A stretch of DNA of 64,000 nucleotides, taken from the NCBI GenBank assembly GCA_934438135.1, contig CAKSBP010000005.1, positions 1 through 64,000 of the forward strand, in the 5' to 3' direction. Under the pieces are notes generated by a model, which had not been told where the DNA came from, made no database searches, and saw nothing but the letters and a program-made list of their open reading frames with translations. Every line of letters starts with the position of its first letter. The stretch's first letter is position 1. This document shows positions 54,651 through 62,687 of this stretch, piece by piece. Source of the DNA: an uncultured Clostridium sp. (GTDB lineage: Bacteria; Bacillota; Clostridia; Lachnospirales; Lachnospiraceae). A program made the translations under genes and the position numbers.

Positions 54651-55460
54651 TTATACAACTTCAAACATAATTGGTAGATGATCTGAATATACTTTGCTAT
54701 TTATTTTATTGCCTTTCACAAATGATCTGTTATTTGTACCTTCTAATATTTTAAAGGAAGTCCACTCAAATTTCTTTATAAAATATGGTCTTAACAAAAC
54801 TTCATCAAATGTATACCAGTAGACAGACAATCCTTCTGAATCCCGATTTCGATAGTACGTTCCTTGAACTAATTTATTTTCCCCCATCATCTTCCACATA
54901 GGATTATAATAGAACAGCTTCTTTTTTCCTTTTATTATACGATATCCTTTTAACGCATGCTCTACTGACATTGTTGCATTAAAGGAATCATATCCCATAA
55001 TCCCTCTAGAATAGGGTTGTAAATTAAAGTCTCCCAACACAATGCTTTTAAATTCTTCTTTTCCAAAGAAACTTTCCTCCATACACTGGATATCTCGACT
55101 AATTTCACCTGCATAATCACTTCTTGCAGCTTCGCTCTCATGCAATGCACTTGGAAGATGCACCAGAAAAAGCAAATATTCTTTCTCTGTATCTACAAAT
55201 TTATAGCAAGAATAATGCTCTTTTTCTTGTTTCACTGTAACTTTAACATTATTTGATGCATATAATGCCATATCTCCCTCTTGAAATATCTCAATTTTTC
55301 TCCATACACTTCCTCTTCCATTAAGCATCTTTAAAAGAACATCTGCATCTAAAACAGAACATTCTGTTACAGCTAATATATCAATTTTATTCTCTACTAT
55401 TATTTCATATATAGTAGAACTCAATTCCTTATTATTAAGATTCCAATGTAAATATTTTAT
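54651..55460 (-). CDS. Endonuclease/exonuclease/phosphatase-fold protein with apparent AUA start
   Basis: 269 residues if translation begins at ATA 55460. The EEP fold is shown by the N-terminal strand KYLHWNLNN, DILAVTE near 32, VLGDFNLQPYS near 150, YTFDEVLL and the final SDHLPIMFEV, i.e. the Asn, Glu, Asp-Asn, Asp-His residues of DNase I-like enzymes. The first ATG/GTG/TTG (TTG 55424) would remove the WNLN strand and has no ribosome site, whereas GGGAGG (55469-55474) is exactly 8 bases before ATA. An upstream in-frame TAG excludes a longer ORF. Substrate unknown: nucleic acid, phospholipid or phosphoester. Confidence 0.75.
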   Translation of the reverse strand: MKYLHWNLNNKELSSTIYEIIVENKIDILAVTECSVLDADVLLKMLNGRGSVWRKIEIFQEGDMALYASNNVKVTVKQEKEHYSCYKFVDTEKEYLLFLVHLPSALHESEAARSDYAGEISRDIQCMEESFFGKEEFKSIVLGDFNLQPYSRGIMGYDSFNATMSVEHALKGYRIIKGKKKLFYYNPMWKMMGENKLVQGTYYRNRDSEGLSVYWYTFDEVLLRPYFIKKFEWTSFKILEGTNNRSFVKGNKINSKVYSDHLPIMFEVV

Positions 55461-55502
55461 TCTTATAACCTCCCTTTTATAAGCCTTCTCATCCCTTTTC
55501 TA

Positions 55503-55508
55503 ATTATA
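55503..55508 (-). promoter_or_regulatory. Extended -10 promoter element of the EEP gene
   Basis: TGATATAAT, an extended -10 (TGN before TATAAT, 55503-55508), about 30 bases before the ribosome site; no good -35. Confidence 0.4.
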
Positions 55509-55528
55509 TCATCTTTTGCATTGCTCTG

Positions 55529-56551
55529 CTATCTATGTTCAAGGTAATAACAGTTCTCCAAACAGCCCCACCTTAACAGCCTTTCTCTCACTTCTTTCTT
55601 ATACATTTTCTCTTCCTCTACTTTCTCTGCCATACAAATCGCCCGTTTCAACACCTGAATATCCTTCACCATATAATCCACATAATTTCCCCGTCCAACC
55701 AGCTTCAAATGGGTAACTCCAGCGTCATTTAACTGTTTCAGTGCACACAGACCACATCCGCTGCTTCCTGTCTGATACTCTTCTTCCAAATTATCTTCAA
55801 TACACTTTAGAATATCTCCATCTTCCAGCTCAACATCACCTTCCATTTCTGCCTCATTACTCTGACTAAGTTTTTCCCATACATTTTCAAAATTCCCACC
55901 GACATTTCTTAGTTTCCCCATTCGGTACGGAACCTTACACAAATGTGGCAGTTCATCACAATGAAGGGAATTACAGAAGGCCCCGGTAAACTGGCAGTAT
56001 TCATTTAAAATAAATGCCTCAAACTCCAGATTCCGCCCTTTCTGACTGTTAATGCATGCTTTCATATCTGCAATTGTATTTTTCCGATGGAAAATGTATC
56101 TGGTAATATGAAATTCATTCATCTGTTCTATCATCAAATGATTTACTTCAGCAGTTTCTCCACTTAAATGAATGCGACAATCTACTCCATGCTGTCTTAA
56201 ATAAAGAATCAGTGCCACATCCGCAATAATAAACGTGTCAAAACCAATTGCCATGCAGTCTTTTATCAGCTTTGCGACTACTGGATACTGCTCTGGCAGG
56301 TAATAAAGAGAGTTAAATGTAATTTTCACTGGTGTGCCGTAATGTTCCACCATTTTCCAAAGAATTTTCAGCTCACTGGCAGAGCCAATCTGCACGTTAT
56401 AGTACAATACTTCCCGACGGTTTAGCGGAAGAAAAACACCATATCTGGAAAGCCACTCATTGGGTACATATCCACAGAAAAATTCATCTGCTCCAGCTTC
56501 TGCCAAAGGAATATAATCATCCACTGACCCAAGTCCCGATACAATTTTCAT
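55529..56551 (-). CDS. U32-family TIM-barrel protein with Cys cluster
   Basis: 340 residues. U32 start KIVSGLGSVDDYIPLAEAGADEFFCG, barrel strands VKITFNSLYYLP and FIIADVALI, then the RIHLSGETAEVNH strand. Cysteines group as EYCQFTGAFCNSLHC, HLCKVPY near 190 and SGCGLC near 270, well suited to a 4Fe-4S cluster as in UbiU/UbiV. Shorter than the peptidase/RlhA type at 21067. It lies 12 bases after the PilZ-like/U32-like gene, so they likely form a complex. ATG 56551 with AGGAGG. Confidence 0.82.
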   Translation of the reverse strand: MKIVSGLGSVDDYIPLAEAGADEFFCGYVPNEWLSRYGVFLPLNRREVLYYNVQIGSASELKILWKMVEHYGTPVKITFNSLYYLPEQYPVVAKLIKDCMAIGFDTFIIADVALILYLRQHGVDCRIHLSGETAEVNHLMIEQMNEFHITRYIFHRKNTIADMKACINSQKGRNLEFEAFILNEYCQFTGAFCNSLHCDELPHLCKVPYRMGKLRNVGGNFENVWEKLSQSNEAEMEGDVELEDGDILKCIEDNLEEEYQTGSSGCGLCALKQLNDAGVTHLKLVGRGNYVDYMVKDIQVLKRAICMAEKVEEEKMYKKEVRERLLRWGCLENCYYLEHR

Positions 56552-56563
56552 TCTTTCTTCCTC

Positions 56564-57913
56564 CTATAAAAAATTCAACACGATTCTATCTGCTCCTGAT
56601 TCCATATAACACTGCATAGTATCAGCATTCCTTAACAGATTCTCATCCATTCCAAACAAAGAATTGTAACGTCCCGTCATCTTTAAATGACTTGGGTATA
56701 AAAATAAAAATTCCTTACAATACTCCGGACATTTCATCACCAGCTGCTGCCTTCCACGCTTTCCAGTCGTACATTTTGCATATAACGTACAATATTGAGA
56801 CGTATTCGTCTGATAATAGGGCATATGAATACTATTTCTTCCTGCTGGAAGTTTCATCTGATATCCGCAGCTTTCCTGCTCAAAACGACTAATATGCAGT
56901 TTATCCGTTAGATACTTCCAATACATATCATCTTCCAAGCTATTCTCCGCCAGCATTTCCACGCTTTCTTCGTATCCTGTTTTATATGAATACCTTGGAT
57001 CTTTCCGTCTTTTATTTAGCAGATTTCCAAAAGAATGCTTCATATACGCTTCTTTTCCATCCAAAAGCGAAAACATTCCCCAGTCATTTATAACCACCTC
57101 TATCTGTACATCTTCTGCCAAACACCATTCAAATACTTCTTCTAAAAGCCTTTTCGTCTTTTCAATCAGATTTTCTCTAAGATATGTGAAAACTATAGTG
57201 ATTCCTATCTGCTCCTGTTCTGCCTTTTTTAATAGTTCAAACAACACTTCCTTGTCTGGAAATAAATTATGGCAGAATTCATTTCCTATATAAATCCGTT
57301 CCAAGCGCCTTTCCTGCAATGGATGTCTGCTTAAAAACTGTTGTTTCAGATATCCTTTCCAAAAAGAATTCAAATCCTGATAAAGAAAACTTTCATATTT
57401 ATCGGATGAATCCAACGATACTGCCACTTCCAACTCAGAAAGCAGTTTCTGGTAACGTTCTCTTTCTTCTATTACAATATTTGAAAACCATTCTTTCCTC
57501 TGAATCTCAAAACTATCTGCATAAGTTTCATCCAAATCCGCTGGGTATCCAGCCTTTTCCTGAGCACAGTATCCGTCGTCCCCACTCATTTTTAACTGCA
57601 TATATTTCCAGTAATCTTTTATCATATAAGATGTATTTTCCTGAAATTCTGCCTCTACATCGCCAATCACATATTCTATATAAAAATTCTTTTCTTTCTC
57701 TTCCAGCACCTTATATTGTTTCAAATCTATCGTATGATATCTGCTTTCTTTAAAATAATAATATTTAAGTTCTATTTTCATTATCTTCTCAACCGGTTCC
57801 GGTGTTCGAAAAGAAAAGCCTTCCATTGCAAGTTCCAGTATCTGAACTTCCATTCCATTTACAAAGCAGGAAACAAGGCTGTAAGGTATCTGTGTTACTC
57901 CGTTTAACTCCAT
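56564..57913 (-). CDS. PilZ-like N-terminus fused to a U32-like barrel
   Basis: 449 residues. Residues 1 to about 110 resemble a PilZ beta barrel (LELAMEGFSFRTPEPV), but the c-di-GMP RxxxR motif and the Ser of the [DN]xSxxG motif are not seen. The remainder reads like a U32 barrel: RIYIGNEFCHNL, GITIVFTYLREN, VQIEVVINDWGM, GNLLNKRRKDPR, and a late Cys set YCTLYAKC and CPEYC near 390-415. ATG 57913 with GAGGAG; an extra 10-residue upstream extension is not supported. Partner of the following U32 gene. Confidence 0.72.
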   Translation of the reverse strand: MELNGVTQIPYSLVSCFVNGMEVQILELAMEGFSFRTPEPVEKIMKIELKYYYFKESRYHTIDLKQYKVLEEKEKNFYIEYVIGDVEAEFQENTSYMIKDYWKYMQLKMSGDDGYCAQEKAGYPADLDETYADSFEIQRKEWFSNIVIEERERYQKLLSELEVAVSLDSSDKYESFLYQDLNSFWKGYLKQQFLSRHPLQERRLERIYIGNEFCHNLFPDKEVLFELLKKAEQEQIGITIVFTYLRENLIEKTKRLLEEVFEWCLAEDVQIEVVINDWGMFSLLDGKEAYMKHSFGNLLNKRRKDPRYSYKTGYEESVEMLAENSLEDDMYWKYLTDKLHISRFEQESCGYQMKLPAGRNSIHMPYYQTNTSQYCTLYAKCTTGKRGRQQLVMKCPEYCKEFLFLYPSHLKMTGRYNSLFGMDENLLRNADTMQCYMESGADRIVLNFL

Positions 57914-57943
57914 TGGCTTCCTACTCCTCTCTATTTCTATCAA

Positions 57944-57972
57944 ATTTTACGATATCACTTTCCTTAAATCAA
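57944..57972 (-). promoter_or_regulatory. Promoter of the U32 gene pair
   Basis: TTGATT (57967-57972), 17-base spacer, TAAAAT (57944-57949), about 30 bases before the ATG. Confidence 0.6.
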
Positions 57973-57986
57973 GGGAAATCAAATCC

Positions 57987-58016
57987 AAAAGAGGAACAGC
58001 TCTTTGTCTGTTCCTC
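57987..58016 (-). terminator. Terminator after the acyltransferase gene
   Basis: Stem GAGGAACAG/CTGTTCCTC (58008-58016 with 57991-57999), 8-base loop, then TTTT. Confidence 0.82.
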
Positions 58017-58028
58017 CACTCTTTATAT

Positions 58029-59024
58029 CTATCCACGAATTTTCTTTCGAACTGCGTTATCCAAATAGTGAAATGGTACTGCAATAATCAATATCAACAC
58101 AATGTTAATTAAAATATACAATCCAGATGGTATATTCGGATGCAGGCGATCGGATGCCTGCAGTACCAATCCATGCCATAAGAAGATTGAAAAAGATATA
58201 TCTCCGAGAAAATATGCTGCTTTATTTCCAAACTGATACATCATAGTTGCCACCAGTACAAATCCAATAATACTAATACTTAATGCAATTCTCAGAAGAT
58301 AATTTCCCCAGAACATAATTTCTTTTACACCAAGCACATAAGCGGCTCCTGTAATCAGACTGGCAAATAGGAATAAAATAAATTTTTCTTTCTGTTTCTT
58401 ACACAGGAATTCCTGTATGCGGTTATAGTAACGCTCCAGCACGACACCATACAGCAGACCAATGCTCTCAAGAAACCACCCAAAGCCATACGATTTCAAA
58501 CCAAGGTCATCTCCAAAAATTGTTCCTACAAAACTATACACAAGTGGATATAAACACAAAATAGCAAATACTGCTTTTTCATTCTTTATAAATCGATTCA
58601 ACAAATAAAAAATAATATAATATAGAATCAATAGACGCACAAATCCTGTTCCACCGGATTCTACCGCTAAATGTCCGATATATTTTACTATAACCGATAC
58701 AATATATGGTATTAGTAGAATTAAAATCCTATTTTTGAAGAAACCATTCAGGTAACCTGGTTTTCTATGTACGCTATACATTAAACCATATGCAGAAAAC
58801 ATAAAATACATGGTTATTACAATGTAGCCAAAATTCGTGACAACACTTGAAATGCTATCCTGATAAGCAGGTGATATATGTGCAAAAACTACAACTACAC
58901 AGCATATTCCTTTCAAATAGTTGGTCGTATCTTTGTCCAAAAGCCTTTTACTTCCATCATTTCTTTTCATTCCCCACAACTCACAAAATGCATACAAAAG
59001 AAGTATAAGGGCAGTAAATACCAT
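58029..59024 (-). CDS. Membrane acyltransferase 3 family protein (OafA-like)
   Basis: 331 residues with about ten membrane helices. The acyltransferase-3 N-terminal region is visible (TNYLKGICCVVVVFAHISPAYQ near 28) with the conserved His of the VxxFHH-type motif reduced to FAH. Such proteins O-acetylate surface sugars or peptidoglycan. There is no fused SGNH esterase domain. ATG 59024 with GGAGGAAG; a longer in-frame start is not supported. Stands alone, with its own terminator. Confidence 0.85.
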   Translation of the reverse strand: MVFTALILLLYAFCELWGMKRNDGSKRLLDKDTTNYLKGICCVVVVFAHISPAYQDSISSVVTNFGYIVITMYFMFSAYGLMYSVHRKPGYLNGFFKNRILILLIPYIVSVIVKYIGHLAVESGGTGFVRLLILYYIIFYLLNRFIKNEKAVFAILCLYPLVYSFVGTIFGDDLGLKSYGFGWFLESIGLLYGVVLERYYNRIQEFLCKKQKEKFILFLFASLITGAAYVLGVKEIMFWGNYLLRIALSISIIGFVLVATMMYQFGNKAAYFLGDISFSIFLWHGLVLQASDRLHPNIPSGLYILINIVLILIIAVPFHYLDNAVRKKIRG

Positions 59025-59111
59025 TTTTCTTCCTCCTTCTTTTTGTTCTACTTCTATGTTACAACAAATGATGTCATTCGTCAATTTAGGTTTTATTAAA
59101 ACATAGAATAT

Positions 59112-59153
59112 AAAAAAACACCTCTAATTCAACCAAACATTAAATTAGAGGTG
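59112..59153 (-). terminator. Terminator after tsf
   Basis: Eleven-base-pair stem CACCTCTAATT/AATTAGAGGTG (59143-59153 with 59119-59129), 13-base loop, then TTTTTTT. It closes the rpsB-tsf transcript, so pyrH-frr cannot be read from it here. Confidence 0.92.
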
Positions 59154-59187
59154 ATTCTTATCTTATCAGAGTCCCTGCAATCCTAGA

Positions 59188-60120
59188 TTAGTTACCCATC
59201 TGTTTTGCAACTTCTTCTGCGAAGTTTTCTTCCTTCTTCTCTAAACCTTCACCAGTTTCGAAACGAACGAAAGATTTAACTTCTAAGCTGATTCCATTAG
59301 CTTTTGCTACAGATTCAACATATTTTCCAACGGACTGTTTTCCGTCTTCAGCCTTAACGTAAACCTGATCAAGTAAGCAGATTTCTTTTAATTCTTTCTT
59401 GATACGGCCCATTACCATACCGTTAATGATTTTTTCATTAGCGTCTGGTTTTTCGTTTTTAGCTGCTGCTGTTAAGATTTCTTTTTCATGTGCAATATAA
59501 TCCTGGTCTACTTCCGCATCGCTTGTGTATTTAGGATTTAATGCAGCAACCTGCATAGCACAGTTCTTTAAGCATTCTTCTACAGCATCGTTATCTGTAT
59601 CTGTTTTAGCTTCAACTAAAACACCGATTTTTCCACCAGCGTGGATGTAAGAAGCTACAACACCATCTGTTGCAGTAACTTTCTTAATTCTTCTGATGTT
59701 CATGTTTTCACCGATTGTAGCAATCATGGAAGCTAACTGCTCTTTTACAGTTTTAGATGCATCTAAAGCCCATTTGTCAGCTAATAATGCTTCTACATCT
59801 GCATAGTCATTGTCAGCAACCTGTTTTGCGATAGCAGCAACAAAGTCTCTGAACTTTTCATTTTTAGCAACGAAGTCAGTTTCACTGTTTACTTCTACAA
59901 TGGAAGCAACTTTCCTGTCGTCAGACACGCATGTGCATACGATACCTTCAGCTGCGATTCTGCCAGCTTTTTTCTCAGCTTTAGCAAGACCATTTTCTCT
60001 TAAGAATTCAACTGCTTTGTCCATATCACCATCTGTTGCAGAAAGAGCTTTTTTACAATCCATCATACCTGCACCAGTCATTTCTCTTAACTCTTTAACC
60101 ATTGAAGCTGTGATAGCCAT
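59188..60120 (-). CDS. tsf: Translation elongation factor Ts
   Basis: 310 residues. N-terminal UBA-like domain (LREMTGAGMMDCKKAL) and EF-Tu-contact motif TDFVAKNEKFRDFV near 82 are intact, then two core subdomains. It recycles EF-Tu-GDP. ATG 60120 with GAGGG; 27 bases after rpsB, the universal pairing. Confidence 0.98.
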   Translation of the reverse strand: MAITASMVKELREMTGAGMMDCKKALSATDGDMDKAVEFLRENGLAKAEKKAGRIAAEGIVCTCVSDDRKVASIVEVNSETDFVAKNEKFRDFVAAIAKQVADNDYADVEALLADKWALDASKTVKEQLASMIATIGENMNIRRIKKVTATDGVVASYIHAGGKIGVLVEAKTDTDNDAVEECLKNCAMQVAALNPKYTSDAEVDQDYIAHEKEILTAAAKNEKPDANEKIINGMVMGRIKKELKEICLLDQVYVKAEDGKQSVGKYVESVAKANGISLEVKSFVRFETGEGLEKKEENFAEEVAKQMGN

Positions 60121-60147
60121 AATTTATTCCCTCCGTGAACTGTTAAA

Positions 60148-60882
60148 TTATTCTGCAGTAACTTCTGCTTCCTCAGCAGCTTCTGCTTCGTCCATCTGTA
60201 CACCCTGGTTTGCTTCGATAACAGCATCTGCCATTTTAGCAACAATCAGTTTTACAGCACGGATAGCATCATCGTTACCTGGAATTACATAATCTAATTC
60301 TTCTGGATCACAGTTAGTATCTGCAATACCGATAAGTGGGATTCCTAAAGAGTGAGCTTCCTGGATACAGATTCTTTCTTTCTTAGGGTCAACAACGAAG
60401 ATAGCATCTGGAATCTTCTTCATGTTCTTGATACCGCCAAGGTTCTTTTCAAGTTTAGCCCATTCTTTTTTCAGTTCGATAACTTCTTTCTTAGGTAATA
60501 CATCAAATGTACCATCTTCAGACATTGTTTCGATCTGTTTTAATCTATTGATTCTACCCTGGATAGTCTTGAAGTTTGTTAACATACCACCTAACCATCT
60601 TTCGTTAACGTAGTACATTCCACATCTTTCAGCTTCAGATTTTACAGAATCCTGTGCCTGTTTCTTTGTACCAACAAAAAGTACAGAACCACCATCAGCA
60701 ACGATATCCTTGATAGCATTATAAGCTTCGTCAACTTTACCTACAGATTTCTGTAAGTCAATAATGTAGATACCATTTCTTTCTGTGTAAATGTAAGGAG
60801 CCATCTTAGGGTTCCATCTTCTAGTCTGGTGTCCGAAATGTACACCGGCTTCCAATAACTGTTTCATTGAAATAACGCTCAT
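60148..60882 (-). CDS. rpsB: 30S ribosomal protein S2
   Basis: 244 residues. Start MSVISMKQLLEAGVHFGHQ and signatures RRWNPKMAPYIY and NERWLGGMLTNF are intact; ends in an acidic tail. ATG 60882 with GGAGG. Transcribed from its own promoter after a leader of about 100 bases with paired segments. Confidence 0.98.
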   Translation of the reverse strand: MSVISMKQLLEAGVHFGHQTRRWNPKMAPYIYTERNGIYIIDLQKSVGKVDEAYNAIKDIVADGGSVLFVGTKKQAQDSVKSEAERCGMYYVNERWLGGMLTNFKTIQGRINRLKQIETMSEDGTFDVLPKKEVIELKKEWAKLEKNLGGIKNMKKIPDAIFVVDPKKERICIQEAHSLGIPLIGIADTNCDPEELDYVIPGNDDAIRAVKLIVAKMADAVIEANQGVQMDEAEAAEEAEVTAE

Positions 60883-60985
60883 CGTTATACCTCCATAATT
60901 TTGTTATACTTCCGTCTGTTTCTCTTCTCCATGCCACCGCTTAGGCACCGACACAGAAATCCACAGACGTGTAATTTTCTCACAA
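60883..60985 (-). promoter_or_regulatory. rpsB 5' leader, possible S2 autoregulatory RNA
   Basis: The leader pairs ACAGACG and CGTCTGT (60963-60969 with 60913-60919) as a closing stem around an inner TGCC/GGCA hairpin. Ribosomal leaders often bind their own product; that role is inferred, not shown. Confidence 0.45.
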
Positions 60986-60991
60986 TAGTGA

Positions 60992-61020
60992 ATTATAGCA
61001 TAGATTTTGTCACATGGCAA
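60992..61020 (-). promoter_or_regulatory. rpsB promoter
   Basis: TTGCCA (61015-61020), 17-base spacer, TATAAT (60992-60997). Confidence 0.75.
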
Positions 61021-61077
61021 GTCTAATTTTTTCTCTCATTTCTATAATTTGATTTGTATGGATGAGAAAAATTTAAG

Positions 61078-61105
61078 AAAAAAACTGTCTGCATTCACAG
61101 ACAGT
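61078..61105 (-). terminator. Terminator ending the FapA-DUF6115-MltG-like operon
   Basis: Stem ACTGTCTG/CAGACAGT (61098-61105 with 61084-61091), 6-base loop, then TTTTTT. It separates the flagellar-type operon from rpsB. Confidence 0.88.
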
Positions 61106-61113
61106 CTTCTCTT

Positions 61114-61686
61114 TTAAGTCAAAATATCAATAATTTCTTTATAAGACGAACCTTTTGGTATTTCATATTCTCCAGCACGTACTTTTGTCGCCTGATCACT
61201 ATCCCTAAGATAATCATTAAAATCTTCTGCATTTTGTACCAATCCCTGTTTATGCAGATACTTAGAGATAGAACTGGAAACCATACCAGACTGTATTGTT
61301 ATAGATACCATATTTCTGCTGTTCTTTTTAACGGTGTCCGTCTTAGAAGCTGACTCTGCCTTTTTCTCAACTGGTTTTGTCGATATAGATGGCTTCACAC
61401 TTTTTATCGGCTCTTTTGTCTTTGTCGGTTCTACAGATGCTGCTGGTATTGTTGTTTTGTCCGGCTCTGGTGATGTCTCCTCCAGATTATTTTTAATCTT
61501 ATCCAGACTGGCATCCATTCTTGCATCTTCCACTTCATTTTGTGTCAGCATGCCCATTTCTTTTGCCCGTTTTACAATTTCATCATCACTGATTGTAACC
61601 TTTTGATTCCGGTTTACTGCAAACAAAAGTAAAGCAGTAAACAACATGCCTACTCCGACTCCGCGGATAAAATACTTTACTTTCAT
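61114..61686 (-). CDS. MltG/YceG N-terminal-like membrane protein without catalytic domain
   Basis: 190 residues: basic start and one membrane helix (about 5-26), a Pro/Thr/Lys-rich linker (about 75-125), then a short domain like the LysM-type start of endolytic transglycosylase MltG (VSITIQSGMVSSSISKYLHKQGLV and AGEYEIPKGSSYKEIIDIL). The MltG catalytic lobe with its Glu is absent, and the ORF ends cleanly at a terminator, so this is a natural short form. ATG overlaps the stop of the DUF6115 gene by 4 bases. Perhaps a wall-binding partner; function unknown. Confidence 0.78.
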   Translation of the reverse strand: MKVKYFIRGVGVGMLFTALLLFAVNRNQKVTISDDEIVKRAKEMGMLTQNEVEDARMDASLDKIKNNLEETSPEPDKTTIPAASVEPTKTKEPIKSVKPSISTKPVEKKAESASKTDTVKKNSRNMVSITIQSGMVSSSISKYLHKQGLVQNAEDFNDYLRDSDQATKVRAGEYEIPKGSSYKEIIDILT

Positions 61687-62342
61687 TTTTTCGCTCCCTG
61701 ATATAAATCAATAATCAGCTTTACTTCGCCTTTTCCAAGGTTCAGCTTTTTTGCTATCTCCGTAACTGACTCCCCATTTTCATAGGCTTTTAAAATTTTC
61801 ATCCGATGGCCAGCTTCCTGCTCCTTTTCTACCTGTGACATGGAAATAGCACTATTTTCTTGCTTTACAAAATCAGCTGATTTACTTTCTGCTGCTTTTG
61901 ACTGTCCTCTGGTTCCTTCTCTCTTTTTCTCTTTTCTCTCAGTAGAAGGCTTTCTTGCAGAGAGCGTTTCTGCTGCCATAGACTGTTTCAATTCTTTTTC
62001 CTTTTCATTCAGCATATTATACATAAAGATAACTTCCGAATGGTTTTGGTTGATTTTTTCCAACACAGTATCTGAAAATTCGTCTACTGCCATAATTTTT
62101 TCATTCGTCAGGCGGTTTAACTGCTGCACTGCATCTTCAATTGTCTGTTCTTTCACTCTTTCAATCGACTCCGCTACGGATGCCTCAATTGTTTGCTTAT
62201 TCTGTTTCAGGACACCGGCTAGTGCCTCCTCAGATACAAAAGATTCTGACTGATTCAGCCTGTTTTCCATTTTTTCTGTAACAAAAAAACTTCCTATAAT
62301 GCAGATAAGTGCAAGAACAATTAAAAAAATTGTTAATCCCAT
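61683..62342 (-). CDS. DUF6115 / DUF2802-like membrane-anchored coiled-coil protein
   Basis: 219 residues: one N-terminal membrane helix (about 3-22), a coiled coil rich in Glu/Gln/Lys (about 25-115), a charged linker, and a C-terminal helix-turn-helix-like end (MKILKAYENGESVTEIAKKLNLGKGEVKLII, split here at 175-205). Proteins of this layout occur at the end of flagellar/chemotaxis operons in Clostridia, near sigD (compare SwrB in Bacillus). ATG 62342 with GGGAG. Role unknown. Confidence 0.78.
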   Translation of the reverse strand: MGLTIFLIVLALICIIGSFFVTEKMENRLNQSESFVSEEALAGVLKQNKQTIEASVAESIERVKEQTIEDAVQQLNRLTNEKIMAVDEFSDTVLEKINQNHSEVIFMYNMLNEKEKELKQSMAAETLSARKPSTERKEKKREGTRGQSKAAESKSADFVKQENSAISMSQVEKEQEAGHRMKILKAYENGESVTEIAKKLNLGKGEVKLIIDLYQGAKK

Positions 62343-62360
62343 CTTACTGTACTCCCATGA

Positions 62361-62672
62361 CTATATTGTGATATCAAATGAACTGCCTGATATACTTGGG
62401 AAAATCGTTTTCTTTTCCTGCTTTTTGGCAGTTTTCTTCTGAAGTCTCTCATACTCATTCTGCCCTTTTTCTTTTGCATCAAACTGTGAATTATTTTCCT
62501 TTTTTTGTTTCATCTGAACAGGCCGCTGCATATCCTGTTTTACCTGGCTCATAAACTGCTCACCGGTTCTTTGTTCGCCGTTCGCCACATGATCCAGATG
62601 ATTCTTCTGAAACGTAGATGTCTCCTGCGATTTTGGAGGCATAGAAAGAATATCAATTGGTTTTACAGGCAT
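62361..62672 (-). CDS. Uncharacterised hydrophilic protein of the flagellar-type operon
   Basis: 103 residues, very rich in Lys, Gln and Glu, low in hydrophobics until the end (FPSISGSSFDITI). Begins MPVKPIDILSMPPKSQE. Probably disordered or helical. No family recognised, but similar small genes lie between FapA and DUF6115 genes in related genomes as far as I recall. ATG 62672 with AAAGGTGG. Confidence 0.68.
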   Translation of the reverse strand: MPVKPIDILSMPPKSQETSTFQKNHLDHVANGEQRTGEQFMSQVKQDMQRPVQMKQKKENNSQFDAKEKGQNEYERLQKKTAKKQEKKTIFPSISGSSFDITI

Positions 62673-62687
62673 TCAGATTCCACCTTT

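Noticed and set aside
56564..57913. c-di-GMP binding by the PilZ-like domain
   Set aside because: RxxxR is absent and the [DN]xSxxG motif is degenerate, so nucleotide binding is not claimed.
61114..61686. Full endolytic transglycosylase MltG
   Set aside because: Only the anchor and LysM-like start are present; the catalytic lobe is missing and the ORF ends naturally.
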